From: Streptomyces gobiensis
GTDB lineage: Bacteria > Actinomycetota > Actinomycetes > Streptomycetales > Streptomycetaceae
Direction: 5' to 3'
Assembly (NCBI RefSeq): GCF_021216675.1
Contig: NZ_CP086120.1
Span: 2,152,501-2,216,500 of the forward strand
DNA: 64,000 bases
Shown: positions 8,213 through 17,522 of the stretch, piece by piece
How the letters are laid out: each line of letters opens with the position of its first letter
Position numbering within the stretch: position 1 is the stretch's first letter
Program-made: the position numbers and the translations under genes
Notes under the pieces: model-generated
Seen by the model: only the letters and a program-made list of their open reading frames with translations
Database searches by the model: none
What the model was told of the DNA's origin: nothing

Positions 8213-9826
8213 CTACACCAGCGTGATCACCGTGGCGGTGCCGAGGGAGCCCTTCGTGGGGACAGTGCGGGTCTCGGTGTCGCGGTTACCCACGAGGCGT
8301 TGCAGGGCCGCTGGGCCGGGCTGTAGGCGGCCGCGTTCGAAGAGGATCAGGGAGACCTTGGTGTCCGGGGGCGGGGTCATGCGGCGGTACTGCTGGTAGG
8401 TGACCGCGTCGCAGCCGGAGTACCAGCCGATCTCCGGCTCGTAGCCGGTGACCAGCAGGCAGGGGCCGTTGTTCGTGAGGGAGCGGGCGACCGGGAGGGT
8501 CGAGGCGTGCTGGTGGGTGGGGCCCGGCATGGCGCCGTGGGCCACGGACTGGGCGGTGCCGAAGACGGTGACAGCGGCCAGGGCGGCGACGGCGGTGAGG
8601 AGGCGGGCGGACCAGTTGCCCGCCCAGTCGGCCAGGGCCTGGACGCCGAGCACCATGAGGAGGATGACCGGGAGATAGACGAAGCGGGGTTCGCCGTCGG
8701 TGGCGAAGCCCAGCACGATGAAGATGAGGATCGCGGAAGTGGTGAGGAAGAGCTGGCGGCGGTCGTTCGTACGGGGGCTGCCGCGCCGGAGGCGTCTGAC
8801 GGCCGCGACCGACGCGACCAGCCCAGCCGTCATCACGACCGCGCCCAGATCACCGGCGAGCCGGTAGGGGAAAATCGCCAGGTAGTAGAGGAAGCCATCG
8901 CCGATGAAGGCGCGGTTGGCCTGTGAGGTGGCCGAGAAGACCAGGCCGAGCGGCCAGTCGGCGACCCTTGTCGCGTAGACGAAGTGCGGGATCAGTCCCA
9001 GGAGCAGCACCCCCAGGCCGATCACAAGGTGACGGCCGTGGGCGGCCCAGGCGCGGGGGCCGTAGACGATCAGGGCCGCGAGTGCGATCGCCACCAGATT
9101 GCCGACGACGCCATAGCGGAGATAGAAGGCCGCCAGGACCACAAAGGGGAGCGCGAGAAGGGCACGGGAGCCCTCTCGCCCCTGGGCCTCCTGGGCCCGG
9201 GTCAGCAGATAGACAGCGATCAGCAGCAGGCCCGTCGACCCGATGTCGTTCAGGAACTCCGGCATCCGCCGCAGGAAGCCCAGCCCGCTGAGCAGCAGCA
9301 GGAGCACGACAACGGCTCGGCGCGGGGTGGTCCAGCGGGCGGCGGTCAGGTAGGTCACCGTCAGGGTGAAGAGGGCCAGGATGAGGGCTACGGCGCGTAG
9401 CGCGCCTACGTCGTTGTGGATGGCGAGCGCGAGACAGCCGAGCGCGGAGAGGCCGAGCGGCCGGTAAACCCCCCAGCCCGCGTCCGGGGTGCCATCGAGC
9501 CAGGAACGGGCCTTGTTCGCGTAGACCGCCTCTTCATGGCCCATATAGGGCTCGTGGTCCTGGAGCGCCGCCCAGAGGAGCGCCGTCAGGGCCAGTACGC
9601 CCAGGACGTAGGCCCAGACCGGCACCCGTAGCAGCCAGCCCGGCAGACGCCAGTCCCACCGAGGCCACACCGGCCGGGCGTACAGCCACAGTGGGGCCGC
9701 CACCAGCAGATACGGCCAGGGCTGCCAGCCCGGCAGCCAGCCGCCGAGGCCGACGGCGAGCATCACTTGTTGCAGAACTGCCGCCGCCGTCAGAACGACG
9801 GCGGCGGTAAAGGCCCACCTGCGCAC
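8213..9826 (-). CDS. GT39-like polytopic glycosyltransferase (GT-C fold)
   Basis: 537 residues with about 11-12 membrane spans. After the first spans comes a loop with HEPYMGHEEAVYANKARSWLDG (about residues 90-112); the acidic pair and the following layout resemble the DE/DxD loop of GT-C enzymes that use polyprenyl-phosphate sugars (PMT/ArnT class). A soluble C-terminal portion after residue 420 contains two cysteines (PCLLVTG, GCDAV). It probably transfers a sugar at the outer face of the membrane; donor and acceptor are unknown. It is a single-gene unit convergent to the secreted peptide and shows no operator of the catabolic family. Confidence 0.7.
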   Translation of the reverse strand: MRRWAFTAAVVLTAAAVLQQVMLAVGLGGWLPGWQPWPYLLVAAPLWLYARPVWPRWDWRLPGWLLRVPVWAYVLGVLALTALLWAALQDHEPYMGHEEAVYANKARSWLDGTPDAGWGVYRPLGLSALGCLALAIHNDVGALRAVALILALFTLTVTYLTAARWTTPRRAVVVLLLLLSGLGFLRRMPEFLNDIGSTGLLLIAVYLLTRAQEAQGREGSRALLALPFVVLAAFYLRYGVVGNLVAIALAALIVYGPRAWAAHGRHLVIGLGVLLLGLIPHFVYATRVADWPLGLVFSATSQANRAFIGDGFLYYLAIFPYRLAGDLGAVVMTAGLVASVAAVRRLRRGSPRTNDRRQLFLTTSAILIFIVLGFATDGEPRFVYLPVILLMVLGVQALADWAGNWSARLLTAVAALAAVTVFGTAQSVAHGAMPGPTHQHASTLPVARSLTNNGPCLLVTGYEPEIGWYSGCDAVTYQQYRRMTPPPDTKVSLILFERGRLQPGPAALQRLVGNRDTETRTVPTKGSLGTATVITLV

Positions 9827-9899
9827 AGTCGAGCGCCCCGTTGAGGAGAAGATTTCTGGTCAGCGGTAAAGACGGTGCAGGGCGCCGATCGGTTGCTTG

Positions 9900-10325
9900 T
9901 CAGGTCGGTCCGAGATCCGCCGAGAGCCAGCGCTCTGGGCGCATGCGTATGACGATCTGTGCGCCGAATACGGATTCCGCGATCGCCATATGGCGGTCAA
10001 ACGCGGCCCCGGAGAGATAGCGGGCCGTGATCTCCCGGTACTGGTCCTCCGTCGCGGCGCTCGTCTCGGTGACCGGGCCCTCAGCGGAGACATAGCGGAC
10101 CGTCGGCTCGGTGGTTTCGGCCAGCAGGGAGAAGCGGCCCGCCGCCCGGATCAGCCCGGCCTTGCGGGAGTCGGCGCCGGTCACGATCCAGATGTCTCCG
10201 CCCGGCTCATAGCCGTACCAGACCGGGACCAGCAGCGGGCCCCGGCCCGGGCCACCGTCCACCCCGAGTGCGCCGATATGGGGCTCGGCCAGAAAACGTT
10301 CACGTTCTTCACGGGATAAAGCCAT
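9900..10325 (-). CDS. Pyridoxamine 5'-phosphate oxidase-family (split-barrel flavin/F420) protein
   Basis: 141 residues with the split beta-barrel pattern of the PPOX superfamily: a short helical start (LSREERERFLAEP), then VPVWYGYEPGGDIWIVTGADSRKAGLIRAAGRFSL. Such actinomycete proteins bind FMN, F420 or haem products and reduce small molecules; which applies here is not visible. The frame is open upstream, but ATG 10325 matches the usual family start. It begins 10 bases after the FadD3-type ligase stop and is its downstream operon partner. Confidence 0.75.
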   Translation of the reverse strand: MALSREERERFLAEPHIGALGVDGGPGRGPLLVPVWYGYEPGGDIWIVTGADSRKAGLIRAAGRFSLLAETTEPTVRYVSAEGPVTETSAATEDQYREITARYLSGAAFDRHMAIAESVFGAQIVIRMRPERWLSADLGPT

Positions 10326-10335
10326 GGTCCAAACC

Positions 10336-11919
10336 TTAGAGCCCAGCGCGGGTGGGGCGGGAGCGCAGCTGGGTCTTGAGGACCTTGCCGCTGGCGTTCC
10401 TCGGCAGCTCAGTGACGAACTCCACCTCCCGGGGCACCTTGTAGTTGGCCATCTCACGGCGGGACCAGGCGATGACGTCCTCGGCCGTCAGTACCGCGTC
10501 CGGGCGGCGGACCACATACGCCTTGCCGACCTCGCCCAGCCTGGGGTCGGGGATGCCGATGACGGCCGCGTCGGCCACTTCCGGGTGACGCAGGAGCAGT
10601 TGTTCGATCTCAGCCGGATAGGCGTTGAAGCCGCCGACGATGAACATGTCCTTGATCCGGTCGGTGATACGGAGGTTGCCGTCGGCGTCCAGCACGCCGA
10701 CGTCGCCCGTGCGCAGCCAGCCATCCGCCGTCATGACCTGAGCGGTCTCCTCGGGCTCCTCGAAGTAGCCGGACATCACGTGATAGCCGCGCACCAGGAC
10801 CTCACCGGGCTCACCGGCTGGGGCGTCGACCTTGACCTCGGTGCCCGGGATGGCTCGCCCCGACGTGCCCGAGACGACCTCGGGTGGGTCACCTTGGCGG
10901 CACATGGTGACCGTGCCGGTGGTCTCGGTCAGGCCGTAGGCGGTGAGGACCGTGGCGATCTTGAGTTCGCTGCGGAGGCGTTCGACCAGTTGCAGCGGGA
11001 CGACCGCCGCGCCCGTGACCACCAGGCGGAGGGTCGAGAGGTCGTGCTCGGCCCGGCGCGGGTGGTCCAGGATCTGCTGGTGGAGGGTGGGCGGCCCGGG
11101 AAGCACGGTGATGCGTTCGGCGGCGATATTGGCCAGGGCCGTATCCACGTTGAAGACGGGTTGCGGGATTATCGTCGCGCCACGCGTGAGGCTGGCGATG
11201 ATCCCCGCCTTGTAGCCGAAGGTGTGGAAGAAGGGGTTGATGACGAGGTAGCGGTCGCCCGCCGTGAGACCGGTCAGCTCGCTCCAGGTGTCATAGACCC
11301 GAAGGGTCTGCGCATGGGTGGTGACGGCGCCCTTGGGGTGGCCTGTGGTCCCCGAGGTGAAGGTGATGTCGGAGGCGTCGGTCGGCTTGATCGCGGCAGC
11401 GCGGGTGCGGACTGCTTTCGCGGAGATGGTGGCGCCGGAGGCCAGGAAGTCGGGCCAGGTGGTGAAGTCGGGCGGAGCGTCGGCCCCGAGGACCACCACG
11501 GTGCGCAGGTGCGGCAGCCGCGCGCCCTCCGCCGTCGCCCGGCGCAGGGACGCCACGTATGACGTACCCAGGAAGGTGCCGGTGATGAACAGCAGCCTGG
11601 CGCGGGTGCGTTCCAGTACGTACGCGGCTTCGGCGCCCTTGAAGCGGGTGTTGATGGGGACGAGCACGCCGCCTGCGGTGACCGCGCCCAGGGCGGCGAC
11701 GATCCAGTCCAGGGTATTCGGTGCCCAGATGGCGACCCGGTCGCCGGGTTCTGTGCCTGAGGCGATGCAGGCGGCTGCGGCCTGGTCGACGCGTTGGGCC
11801 AGCTCGGTGTAGGTGATCCGGGTCCGGCCGTCTACGACGGCTTCGCGGTCGGCGTGGTGGGTGGCCGCCGTGCGGATGAGGTTTGGGATGGTGGCCCACG
11901 TTTGGTGGTTGCCGGGCAT
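10336..11919 (-). CDS. FadD3-type acyl-CoA synthetase
   Basis: 527 residues, an ANL-family AMP-forming ligase. The phosphate-binding loop TSGTTGHPKG is near residue 190, the adenine motif TAYGLTETTG near 330, the hinge GDVGVLDADGNLRITDRIKDM near 405-425, and the C-terminal catalytic lysine in PRNASGKVLK near 510. It activates a carboxylic acid as acyl-AMP and then acyl-CoA. The overall sequence resembles the FadD3 group, whose mycobacterial member acts on the steroid ring-derived propionate HIP; substrate identity here is inferred only. A CTGAC-N5-GTCAG site lies between it and the divergent aldolase operon. Confidence 0.88.
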   Translation of the reverse strand: MPGNHQTWATIPNLIRTAATHHADREAVVDGRTRITYTELAQRVDQAAAACIASGTEPGDRVAIWAPNTLDWIVAALGAVTAGGVLVPINTRFKGAEAAYVLERTRARLLFITGTFLGTSYVASLRRATAEGARLPHLRTVVVLGADAPPDFTTWPDFLASGATISAKAVRTRAAAIKPTDASDITFTSGTTGHPKGAVTTHAQTLRVYDTWSELTGLTAGDRYLVINPFFHTFGYKAGIIASLTRGATIIPQPVFNVDTALANIAAERITVLPGPPTLHQQILDHPRRAEHDLSTLRLVVTGAAVVPLQLVERLRSELKIATVLTAYGLTETTGTVTMCRQGDPPEVVSGTSGRAIPGTEVKVDAPAGEPGEVLVRGYHVMSGYFEEPEETAQVMTADGWLRTGDVGVLDADGNLRITDRIKDMFIVGGFNAYPAEIEQLLLRHPEVADAAVIGIPDPRLGEVGKAYVVRRPDAVLTAEDVIAWSRREMANYKVPREVEFVTELPRNASGKVLKTQLRSRPTRAGL

Positions 11920-11939
11920 GGCTTGCCTCCCCTGTTGGT

Positions 11940-12064
11940 TCCCCTACCCCGCCCCTTCCCGTAACCGGGGCTCGCCGCCCCGGGCCCCAGTTTTTCGGTG
12001 CGGTCCGGTGGCTGGGTTGTGCCCACCCACAGCCCCTCGCGGGGCTGCGAGTGCCCACAACAAG
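11940..12064. repeat. Dispersed palindromic intergenic repeat, copy 2
   Basis: Contains CGCCCCTTCCCG...CCGGGGC and the GTTGTGCCCA ... TGCCCACAAC frame around the AGCCCC-TCG-CGGGGCT hairpin. This is the same two-module element as at 1905-2150, in the opposite orientation. Confidence 0.7.
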
Positions 12065-12068
12065 GTAG

Positions 12069-12083
12069 CTGACTATCCGTCAG
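12069..12083. promoter_or_regulatory. Operator-like palindrome CTGAC-TATCC-GTCAG (site 2)
   Basis: Perfect arms, in the divergent gap between the FadD3-type gene (start 11919) and the aldolase gene (start 12129, 45 bases away). It could control both directions. Confidence 0.75.
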
Positions 12084-12128
12084 GTTAGCGGTACGCTGCT
12101 CGCTCTGTCAGTACCCGGGAGGTGGGGG

Positions 12129-13280
12129 ATGGGGACAACGGTTAAGGACGCTACGGCGATTGCCGGGATAGGGCAGACCGCCTTCGGCAAGCGTCTGCCG
12201 GAGTCGGAGAAGGCATTGGCCTGCCGCGCGATCCTCGGCGCGCTCGACGATGCCGGGATCGCGCCCTCCGAAGTGGACGGCTTCGCCTCCTACACCATGG
12301 AGGAAACGGACGAGGTGGAGGTGGCCAAGGCCATTGGCGCCGGGGATGTCACTTTCTTCTCCAAGGTGGGATACGGAGGCGGCGGATCGTGCGCCACCGT
12401 CGCCCATCTCGCCGCCGCCATCGCCACCGGGCAGGCCAGCGTCGGCGTCGCCTGGCGCTCCCGTAAACGCGGCTCCGGTCCCCGCCCCTGGCGGAACACC
12501 GCCGTCCAGCTCCCCACCCCGGCGCAGTGGACCAGGCCCTTCGGGCTGCTCCGCCCGGCGGACGAGATCGGCATGCTGGCCCGGCGCTATATGCATGAAT
12601 ACGGCGCCACCCGCGACCACTTCTTCAATGTCGCCCTCGCCTGCCGCAACCGGGCCAACCAGAACCCGGCGGCCATGATGTACGAGCGCCCGCTGACCCG
12701 CGAGATGTATATGACGGCCCGCTGGATCAGCGAACCGCTCTGCCTCTTCGACAACTGTCTGGAGACGGACGGGGCGCTGGCCTGCGTCATCGTTTCCGCC
12801 GAGCGGGCACGGGACTGCCGCCGCAAGCCCGTCTATGTCCACTCCGCCGCGCAAGGGCTGCCCGCCCAGCACCACGGGATGGTCAACTACTGGAACGACG
12901 ACCCGCTCACCGGGCCTGCCTGGACCGCCGCCCGGCAGCTGTGGAAGCACGCCGACTTCGGCCCTCAGGATGTTGACGTCGCCCAGATCTACGATGCCTT
13001 CACCCCGCTCATTCCGCTCTCCCTTGAGGGCTATGGCTTCTGCGGCCGGGGGGAAGGCGCCGCCTTCACCGAGGGCGGCGCACTGGAGATCGGTGGGCGG
13101 CTCCCGCTGAACACCGGCGGCGGCGGGCTCAGCGAGGCCTACGTCCATGGCTTCAACCTCATCACCGAAGGCGTCAGACAGCTGCGTGGTGTCTCCACCG
13201 CGCAGGTCCCCGACGCCGCCACCTGCCTGGTCACCGCAGGCGAGGGCGTCCCCACCTCCGCACTGCTGCTGAGGAGTTGA
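12129..13280 (+). CDS. Thiolase-fold lipid-transfer protein, Ltp2-like aldolase
   Basis: 383 residues with the thiolase-like fold of the SCPx/Ltp family. The usual nucleophilic cysteine position falls in a glycine run (GYGGGGSCAT, about 81-90), with only a displaced Cys88. Two tyrosines, Tyr288 (IYDAF) and Tyr338 (GGLSEAY), lie exactly 50 residues apart. From memory, Ltp2 steroid side-chain aldolases use active-site tyrosines in such positions and need a DUF35 partner; a DUF35 gene follows by 5 bases. A retro-aldol cleavage of a beta-hydroxyacyl-CoA is therefore inferred, rather than thiolysis. It is first in the aldolase-DUF35-hydratase operon. Confidence 0.8.
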   Translation: MGTTVKDATAIAGIGQTAFGKRLPESEKALACRAILGALDDAGIAPSEVDGFASYTMEETDEVEVAKAIGAGDVTFFSKVGYGGGGSCATVAHLAAAIATGQASVGVAWRSRKRGSGPRPWRNTAVQLPTPAQWTRPFGLLRPADEIGMLARRYMHEYGATRDHFFNVALACRNRANQNPAAMMYERPLTREMYMTARWISEPLCLFDNCLETDGALACVIVSAERARDCRRKPVYVHSAAQGLPAQHHGMVNYWNDDPLTGPAWTAARQLWKHADFGPQDVDVAQIYDAFTPLIPLSLEGYGFCGRGEGAAFTEGGALEIGGRLPLNTGGGGLSEAYVHGFNLITEGVRQLRGVSTAQVPDAATCLVTAGEGVPTSALLLRS

Positions 13281-13285
13281 ACGAC

Positions 13286-13720
13286 ATGCTGACCCCGGTC
13301 ATCGACGCAGACGGCGCGCCCTTCTGGGCGTACGCCGCACGAGGCGAGCTCCGTATCCAGTCCTGCGCCAACGCCAGCTGCGGCGAACCGCGATTCCCGC
13401 CCCGGCCCTGCTGCCCGCACTGCCAGTGCTTCGACAGCGAGTGGCGCCGGATGAGCGGCCGTGGCCGTATCTGGTCCTTTGTACGCGCCCACCCACCCCT
13501 GCTTCCCGACTATGCCGAGCAGGCCCCCTACAACGCGATCCTTGTCGAGCTCATCGAGGCGCCCCGCATCCGGCTGGCCGGGAACCTGGTCGCCTCGGCC
13601 GACGCCCCGCTGAACTCCGTCGAACCGGAGAAGCTGCGCATCGGAGCGCCCGTGAAGGCGGTCTTCAGCCAGGTCACCTCGGACATCGCCGTCCCCCGCT
13701 GGGTACTGGAGCGGCCATGA
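13286..13720 (+). CDS. Zinc-ribbon/OB-fold DUF35 protein, aldolase partner
   Basis: 144 residues. An N-terminal rubredoxin-like zinc ribbon (Cys27, Cys32, Cys42/43, Cys46) precedes an OB-fold (IWSFVRAHPPLLPDY onward). DUF35 proteins form complexes with Ltp/thiolase-fold enzymes and are required for activity of ChsH2-Ltp2-type aldolases. A TTG at 13277 overlapping the upstream stop is possible, but ATG 13286 has GAGGAG nine bases upstream and is preferred. The stop overlaps the hydratase start as ATGA. Confidence 0.85.
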   Translation: MLTPVIDADGAPFWAYAARGELRIQSCANASCGEPRFPPRPCCPHCQCFDSEWRRMSGRGRIWSFVRAHPPLLPDYAEQAPYNAILVELIEAPRIRLAGNLVASADAPLNSVEPEKLRIGAPVKAVFSQVTSDIAVPRWVLERP

Positions 13721-14481
13721 GCATCCGTACGGATATCAAGGACGGTATCGCGGTCATCACGCTCGACCGCCCCGAGCGGCACAACGCGATCGACCTGACG
13801 ACCGCGAGCGCGCTCACCAGCACCTGGCGGGACCTCCGGATGAACGATGCCGTGCGGGTCGCCGTCCTCACCGGCGCGGGCGAGCGGGCCTTCTGCACCG
13901 GCATCGACCGCTCAGCGCACGCACCCCAGCCGCCCTCCCCCTACGCCGTCGACGACCCGCTCCTCGCCATTGGCCCCAAGGCCAACGATCTCTGGATACC
14001 GGTCATCGCGGCCGTCGAGGGCATGGCGTGCGGCGGCGCCTTCTACCTCCTCTCCGAAGCCGAGTTCATCGTCGCCGCCGAGTCCGCGACCTTCTTCGAC
14101 CCGCATACGACGTACGGCATGGTCAGCGCGTACGAGGCGATGGGTATGGCCCAGCGGATGCCGTTCGGCGAGGTCGCCCGGATGTCGCTCATGGGCACGG
14201 CGGAGCGGTTGGGGGCGCGGCGGGCCCATGCCATCGGGCTGGTCTCGGAGCTGACCGCCCCCGGCGCGGCGCTGGATGCCGCGCTGCGGGCCGCCGCCGT
14301 CATCGCCGGATATCCGACCGGTGCGGTGCAGGGGACCGTACGGGCCGTATGGGCGGCGAAGGAGGCGGCCCGTACGCAGGCGATGGCGCGGGCGCCTCAG
14401 CTCATCGCGCTGGGCAACCTACCGCCCGAGGAGCAGGCCAGCCTCTTCACCCACCGAGCGAAGGACTTCCGGCTCCGGTAA
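13717..14481 (+). CDS. Enoyl-CoA hydratase/isomerase family protein
   Basis: 254 residues with the crotonase fold: ITLDRPERHNAI near 14-25, the CoA-binding stretch RAFCTGIDRSAHAP near 61-74, and an oxyanion-hole segment EGMACGGAFYLL near 93-104. It should hydrate or isomerise an enoyl-CoA, supplying the beta-hydroxyacyl-CoA for the adjacent aldolase. ATG 13717 overlaps the DUF35 stop, so translation is coupled. Confidence 0.85.
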   Translation: MSIRTDIKDGIAVITLDRPERHNAIDLTTASALTSTWRDLRMNDAVRVAVLTGAGERAFCTGIDRSAHAPQPPSPYAVDDPLLAIGPKANDLWIPVIAAVEGMACGGAFYLLSEAEFIVAAESATFFDPHTTYGMVSAYEAMGMAQRMPFGEVARMSLMGTAERLGARRAHAIGLVSELTAPGAALDAALRAAAVIAGYPTGAVQGTVRAVWAAKEAARTQAMARAPQLIALGNLPPEEQASLFTHRAKDFRLR

Positions 14482-14484
14482 CCG

Positions 14485-14735
14485 ACAGGAATTTCCCCAC
14501 CCCTCCCCGAAACTGGGGGGCTGCCACCCCCCAGACCCCGCCCCCCGTGTTGTGGGCACTCGCAGCCCCGCGAGGGGCTGTGGGTGGGCACAACACCGGC
14601 CACCGGCCCGCACCCGGCCACCCCCGGGGCCCCGGGGCGGAGCCCCGGTTACGGGAAGGGGCGGGATACGGGGACACCCCACAGCACCCCCGCAGCCGGG
14701 AAGGGGCGGGATCAGGGGAAACCCACCCCCGCGAC
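14485..14735. repeat. Dispersed palindromic intergenic repeat, copy 3
   Basis: The gap 14482-14862 between the convergent hydratase and kinase genes is filled by this repeat: GTTGTGGGCACTCG ... GGGTGGGCACAACA around AGCCCC-GCG-AGGGGCT, then CCCCGGGGCGGAGCCCCGG and CGGGAAGGGGCGGGAT twice. The remaining part to 14821 shows no gene. Confidence 0.7.
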
Positions 14736-14821
14736 CGGGAGCTGGTCAGGGGTGGCGACCAGAGGTAGCGTCGATCCCAAGGCGGCCGCCGTATATGAAC
14801 CCCTTCCGCCCTCGGTACGAC

Positions 14822-14866
14822 GGCCGTCACGGCCGTCACGGCCGTCACGGCCGTCACGGCCGTCAC
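14822..14866. repeat. Five tandem 9-mers GGCCGTCAC at the 3' end of the kinase gene
   Basis: Five exact head-to-tail copies of GGCCGTCAC. The last copy contains the stop codon of the afsK-like gene (TCA at 14863-14865 on the plus strand). Unit length is a multiple of three, so contraction or expansion would keep frame. Confidence 0.9.
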
Positions 14867-17250
14867 GCGCGAGCCTGCCCCGTACCCTTCGCCGCGTCCA
14901 AGGCGTACACACAGCGGTCCTTGCTGCACGCGTACAGCACCCCACCCGTCACCACCGGCGCCCCAGTGATCTCACCACCGGTCGCCAGCTTCCACCGCAG
15001 CTGACCACCCACCGCGTCCAGCGTGTACAGCGAGTGATCCGCCGACCCGAAGTGCACTCGGCCATCGGCCGTCACCGGGACGCCCACAATGTCGCCGCGC
15101 GCCTCAAAGCGCCAGCGCCCCGACCCCGGCACCGCGTCAATCGTGTAGAGCGCCTTGCCGCTGCCCACATGCACCAGGCCGTCCGCGACGACCACCGGCT
15201 CGGGCGACTGCCGGGCCTCGGTCGCGATCCGCCACCGGTCGTGCCCGTTCGCCGCGTCGAGCGCGTACACCGTGCCGAGATAGTCGGCGACATAGACACC
15301 GCCACCGGCGACCGCCGGGCCCGGCGCGAACGCCGGGGGGCACAGAAACGCCGCGGGCGCGTCAAAGCGCCACCGCTCAGCGCCCGTCGTCGCCTCCAGC
15401 GCGAGCACCCGCGACCCGGCACAGACGTATACCGCGCCATCCTCGGCGGGCAGCATCCGCACCGGCACACCGCCCGTCGCCGAGGTATCACCCACCGGAT
15501 GCGACCACCGCTCGTTGCCGGTACGCGCGTCCAGCGCGTACAGCCGTCCGTCGGCCCACGTATAGACCGTGCCGCCATGCACCATCGGCCCGGACTCCGG
15601 GGTCTCGAAGTCCGTCTGAGCGCCGGAGAGCTGCCACAGCTGGTCGCCGGTCCCGGCGTCCCAGGCCTGTACGCCACCGCCCCGGGTGCCGGTCACCACC
15701 GTGCCGCGGTCAGCGGCCAGCGAGTAGACCCAGGCGTCGACCGCCAGCTTCCACCGCTCCGAGCCGTCCTTCGCGTCCAGCGCGAACAGGCTCGGCCCGT
15801 CCGAGGCGTGCACCCGGCCGTCCGCGACGGCCATGGACCACGCCACCTCGCGGGTCTTGAACTGCCGCCGCCCACTGGTCACATCGAGCGCGTGCACCTC
15901 AAAGGAGGTCACATACAGCAGGTCATCAACAACGACCGGGGTGCCCCACACATCGTTGGACATCCGGAACCGCCATGGCCGCCAACGCGGCGGCGCGGCC
16001 GCGACCGGCGAGGGCACCACGGCCGTATCAGCGGCCCCGGAATCCGGCGGCGGCGCGGCGGGCGCGGCACCATTCGGCGGCCGGACCCAGGCCATACCCG
16101 CCCCGGCCTCCGCGTCGCGGCCCTCTATCCGCCGGGGGCCGGGCCCGATCGGCACCTGCGAACCAGGCAGCCGCACCGGGTCGCTCTCCGGCGCGGGAGC
16201 CGGGTGCGCGACAGGCGCCTGGGGCGGCGCCGGGGCGGCCACCGCGCCGGCCGCTACCGGCGGCGCGTGCGCGGGCCGGGGCGGCGCCGCGGAAGGAGCC
16301 GGAGCCGGAGAAGGAGAAGGAGAAGGAGCCGCCGGCTTACGCGGGATACGGGCACGCCCGCCCCGCTTCCGCTCGATCAGCTCCACCGCCCCGGCAGGCA
16401 GCCATGCCGAAGCCGTACCGCTGTCGTCGCCGCCCGAGGAGAAGAGATGCGGCGCGAGCTGCGCCTGCAAATCAGCCGGGGTCGGCCGCTGCTCAGCCTC
16501 CATACGCATACAGGACTCGATCAGCGGCCGCAGCTCATCCGGCAGGCCCGCCAGATCGGGCCCCTCCCGCAACAGCATGAACACGGTCTCCACCGGATTG
16601 GCCCCATGGAACGGCGCGTGTCCGGTCGCCGCGAAAACCAGCGTCGACGCGAGCGAGAAGATGTCACTCGCGCCAGTGACACTGCGTGAGTCCTTGGCCT
16701 GTTCAGGCGACATATACGCGGGTGTGCCCACCGCCACATTGGTCATCGTCAGCCGGGTGTTGGAGACGCCCGACGCGATACCGAAGTCAATGACCCGTGG
16801 CCCGTCCTCCACCACCAGCACATTGGACGGCTTCAGATCCCGGTGTACGAGACCCGCACCATGGATGGACTGCAACGCCTCGGCGATCCCGGCCGCCAGC
16901 CAGCGCACCGCCTGCGCCGGCATCGGACCGCAGTCATTGATTATCTCCTCAAGCGAGGGAGCGGGCACATACGCGGTGGCCAGCCATGGCACCGCGGCAC
17001 GCGGGTCGGCGTCCACGACCGCGGCCGTATAGAAACCGCTGACCGCCCGCGCCGCTTCCACCTCACGGGTGAAGCGGACCCGGAACAGCTGGTCCTCGGC
17101 GAGCTCGGTCCGCACCGTCTTGATCGCCACGCGCCGCCCGGACGCCGAGCGGGCGAGATAGACCAGTCCCATGCCCCCGGCGCCCAGCCGGCCGAGCACC
17201 TCGAACGGGCCGATCCGCCGCGGATCGTGCTGCGTCAGCTGCTCCACCAC
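14863..17250 (-). CDS. afsK: AfsK-like Ser/Thr protein kinase with PQQ-type beta-propeller
   Basis: 795 residues, nearly the length of AfsK. Kinase domain about 14-270: glycine loop GAGGMG (23-28), Lys44 in VAIK, catalytic HRDLKPSN near 135, DFG near 153, and the TPAYMSPEQ activation segment. A proline/alanine-rich linker (about 300-430) follows, then seven or so PQQ-like blades (YALDA..G..RWK repeats) to the C-terminus. No membrane span is evident. AfsK autophosphorylates and phosphorylates AfsR; the propeller senses or binds partners. An AfsR-like gene and an afsS-like gene lie 7-10 kb away, supporting the symbol. Start ATG 17250 is preceded by GGGGAGGTGG. The 3' end runs into a 9-base tandem repeat. 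Confidence 0.85.
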   Translation of the reverse strand: MVEQLTQHDPRRIGPFEVLGRLGAGGMGLVYLARSASGRRVAIKTVRTELAEDQLFRVRFTREVEAARAVSGFYTAAVVDADPRAAVPWLATAYVPAPSLEEIINDCGPMPAQAVRWLAAGIAEALQSIHGAGLVHRDLKPSNVLVVEDGPRVIDFGIASGVSNTRLTMTNVAVGTPAYMSPEQAKDSRSVTGASDIFSLASTLVFAATGHAPFHGANPVETVFMLLREGPDLAGLPDELRPLIESCMRMEAEQRPTPADLQAQLAPHLFSSGGDDSGTASAWLPAGAVELIERKRGGRARIPRKPAAPSPSPSPAPAPSAAPPRPAHAPPVAAGAVAAPAPPQAPVAHPAPAPESDPVRLPGSQVPIGPGPRRIEGRDAEAGAGMAWVRPPNGAAPAAPPPDSGAADTAVVPSPVAAAPPRWRPWRFRMSNDVWGTPVVVDDLLYVTSFEVHALDVTSGRRQFKTREVAWSMAVADGRVHASDGPSLFALDAKDGSERWKLAVDAWVYSLAADRGTVVTGTRGGGVQAWDAGTGDQLWQLSGAQTDFETPESGPMVHGGTVYTWADGRLYALDARTGNERWSHPVGDTSATGGVPVRMLPAEDGAVYVCAGSRVLALEATTGAERWRFDAPAAFLCPPAFAPGPAVAGGGVYVADYLGTVYALDAANGHDRWRIATEARQSPEPVVVADGLVHVGSGKALYTIDAVPGSGRWRFEARGDIVGVPVTADGRVHFGSADHSLYTLDAVGGQLRWKLATGGEITGAPVVTGGVLYACSKDRCVYALDAAKGTGQARA

Positions 17251-17522
17251 TTGCCTGCCACCTCCCCGTAGGGGCTCATTTCCCTAACTGCCCCGTGCAG
17301 CTTCTCACTGCCGTGCCGGAGAGTGATTCTTCCTGGCGAAGCCGACGGTTGCGAACCGGGGGGCGGTTCGGTCGTGTCTTCTCTCTTATGGCGCCTTAAG
17401 GCTTCCACACAAGAGACCAGGAAGATTCCGGCATTTCCCCCATCGCGAGGTATCACAGCAACTCCCCCGTTGGATTCCGCGATCCCTACCATGCTGGGGC
17501 ATCCACCGCCCCGACGTCAGCG

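Noticed and set aside
14822..14866. Short regular repeats as a possible CRISPR array
   Set aside because: Nine-base units with no spacers and no cas genes; a microsatellite.
14584..16689. 701-codon plus-strand frame opposite the kinase
   Set aside because: Arg/Pro/His-rich antisense translation through repeats and the kinase; not credible protein.
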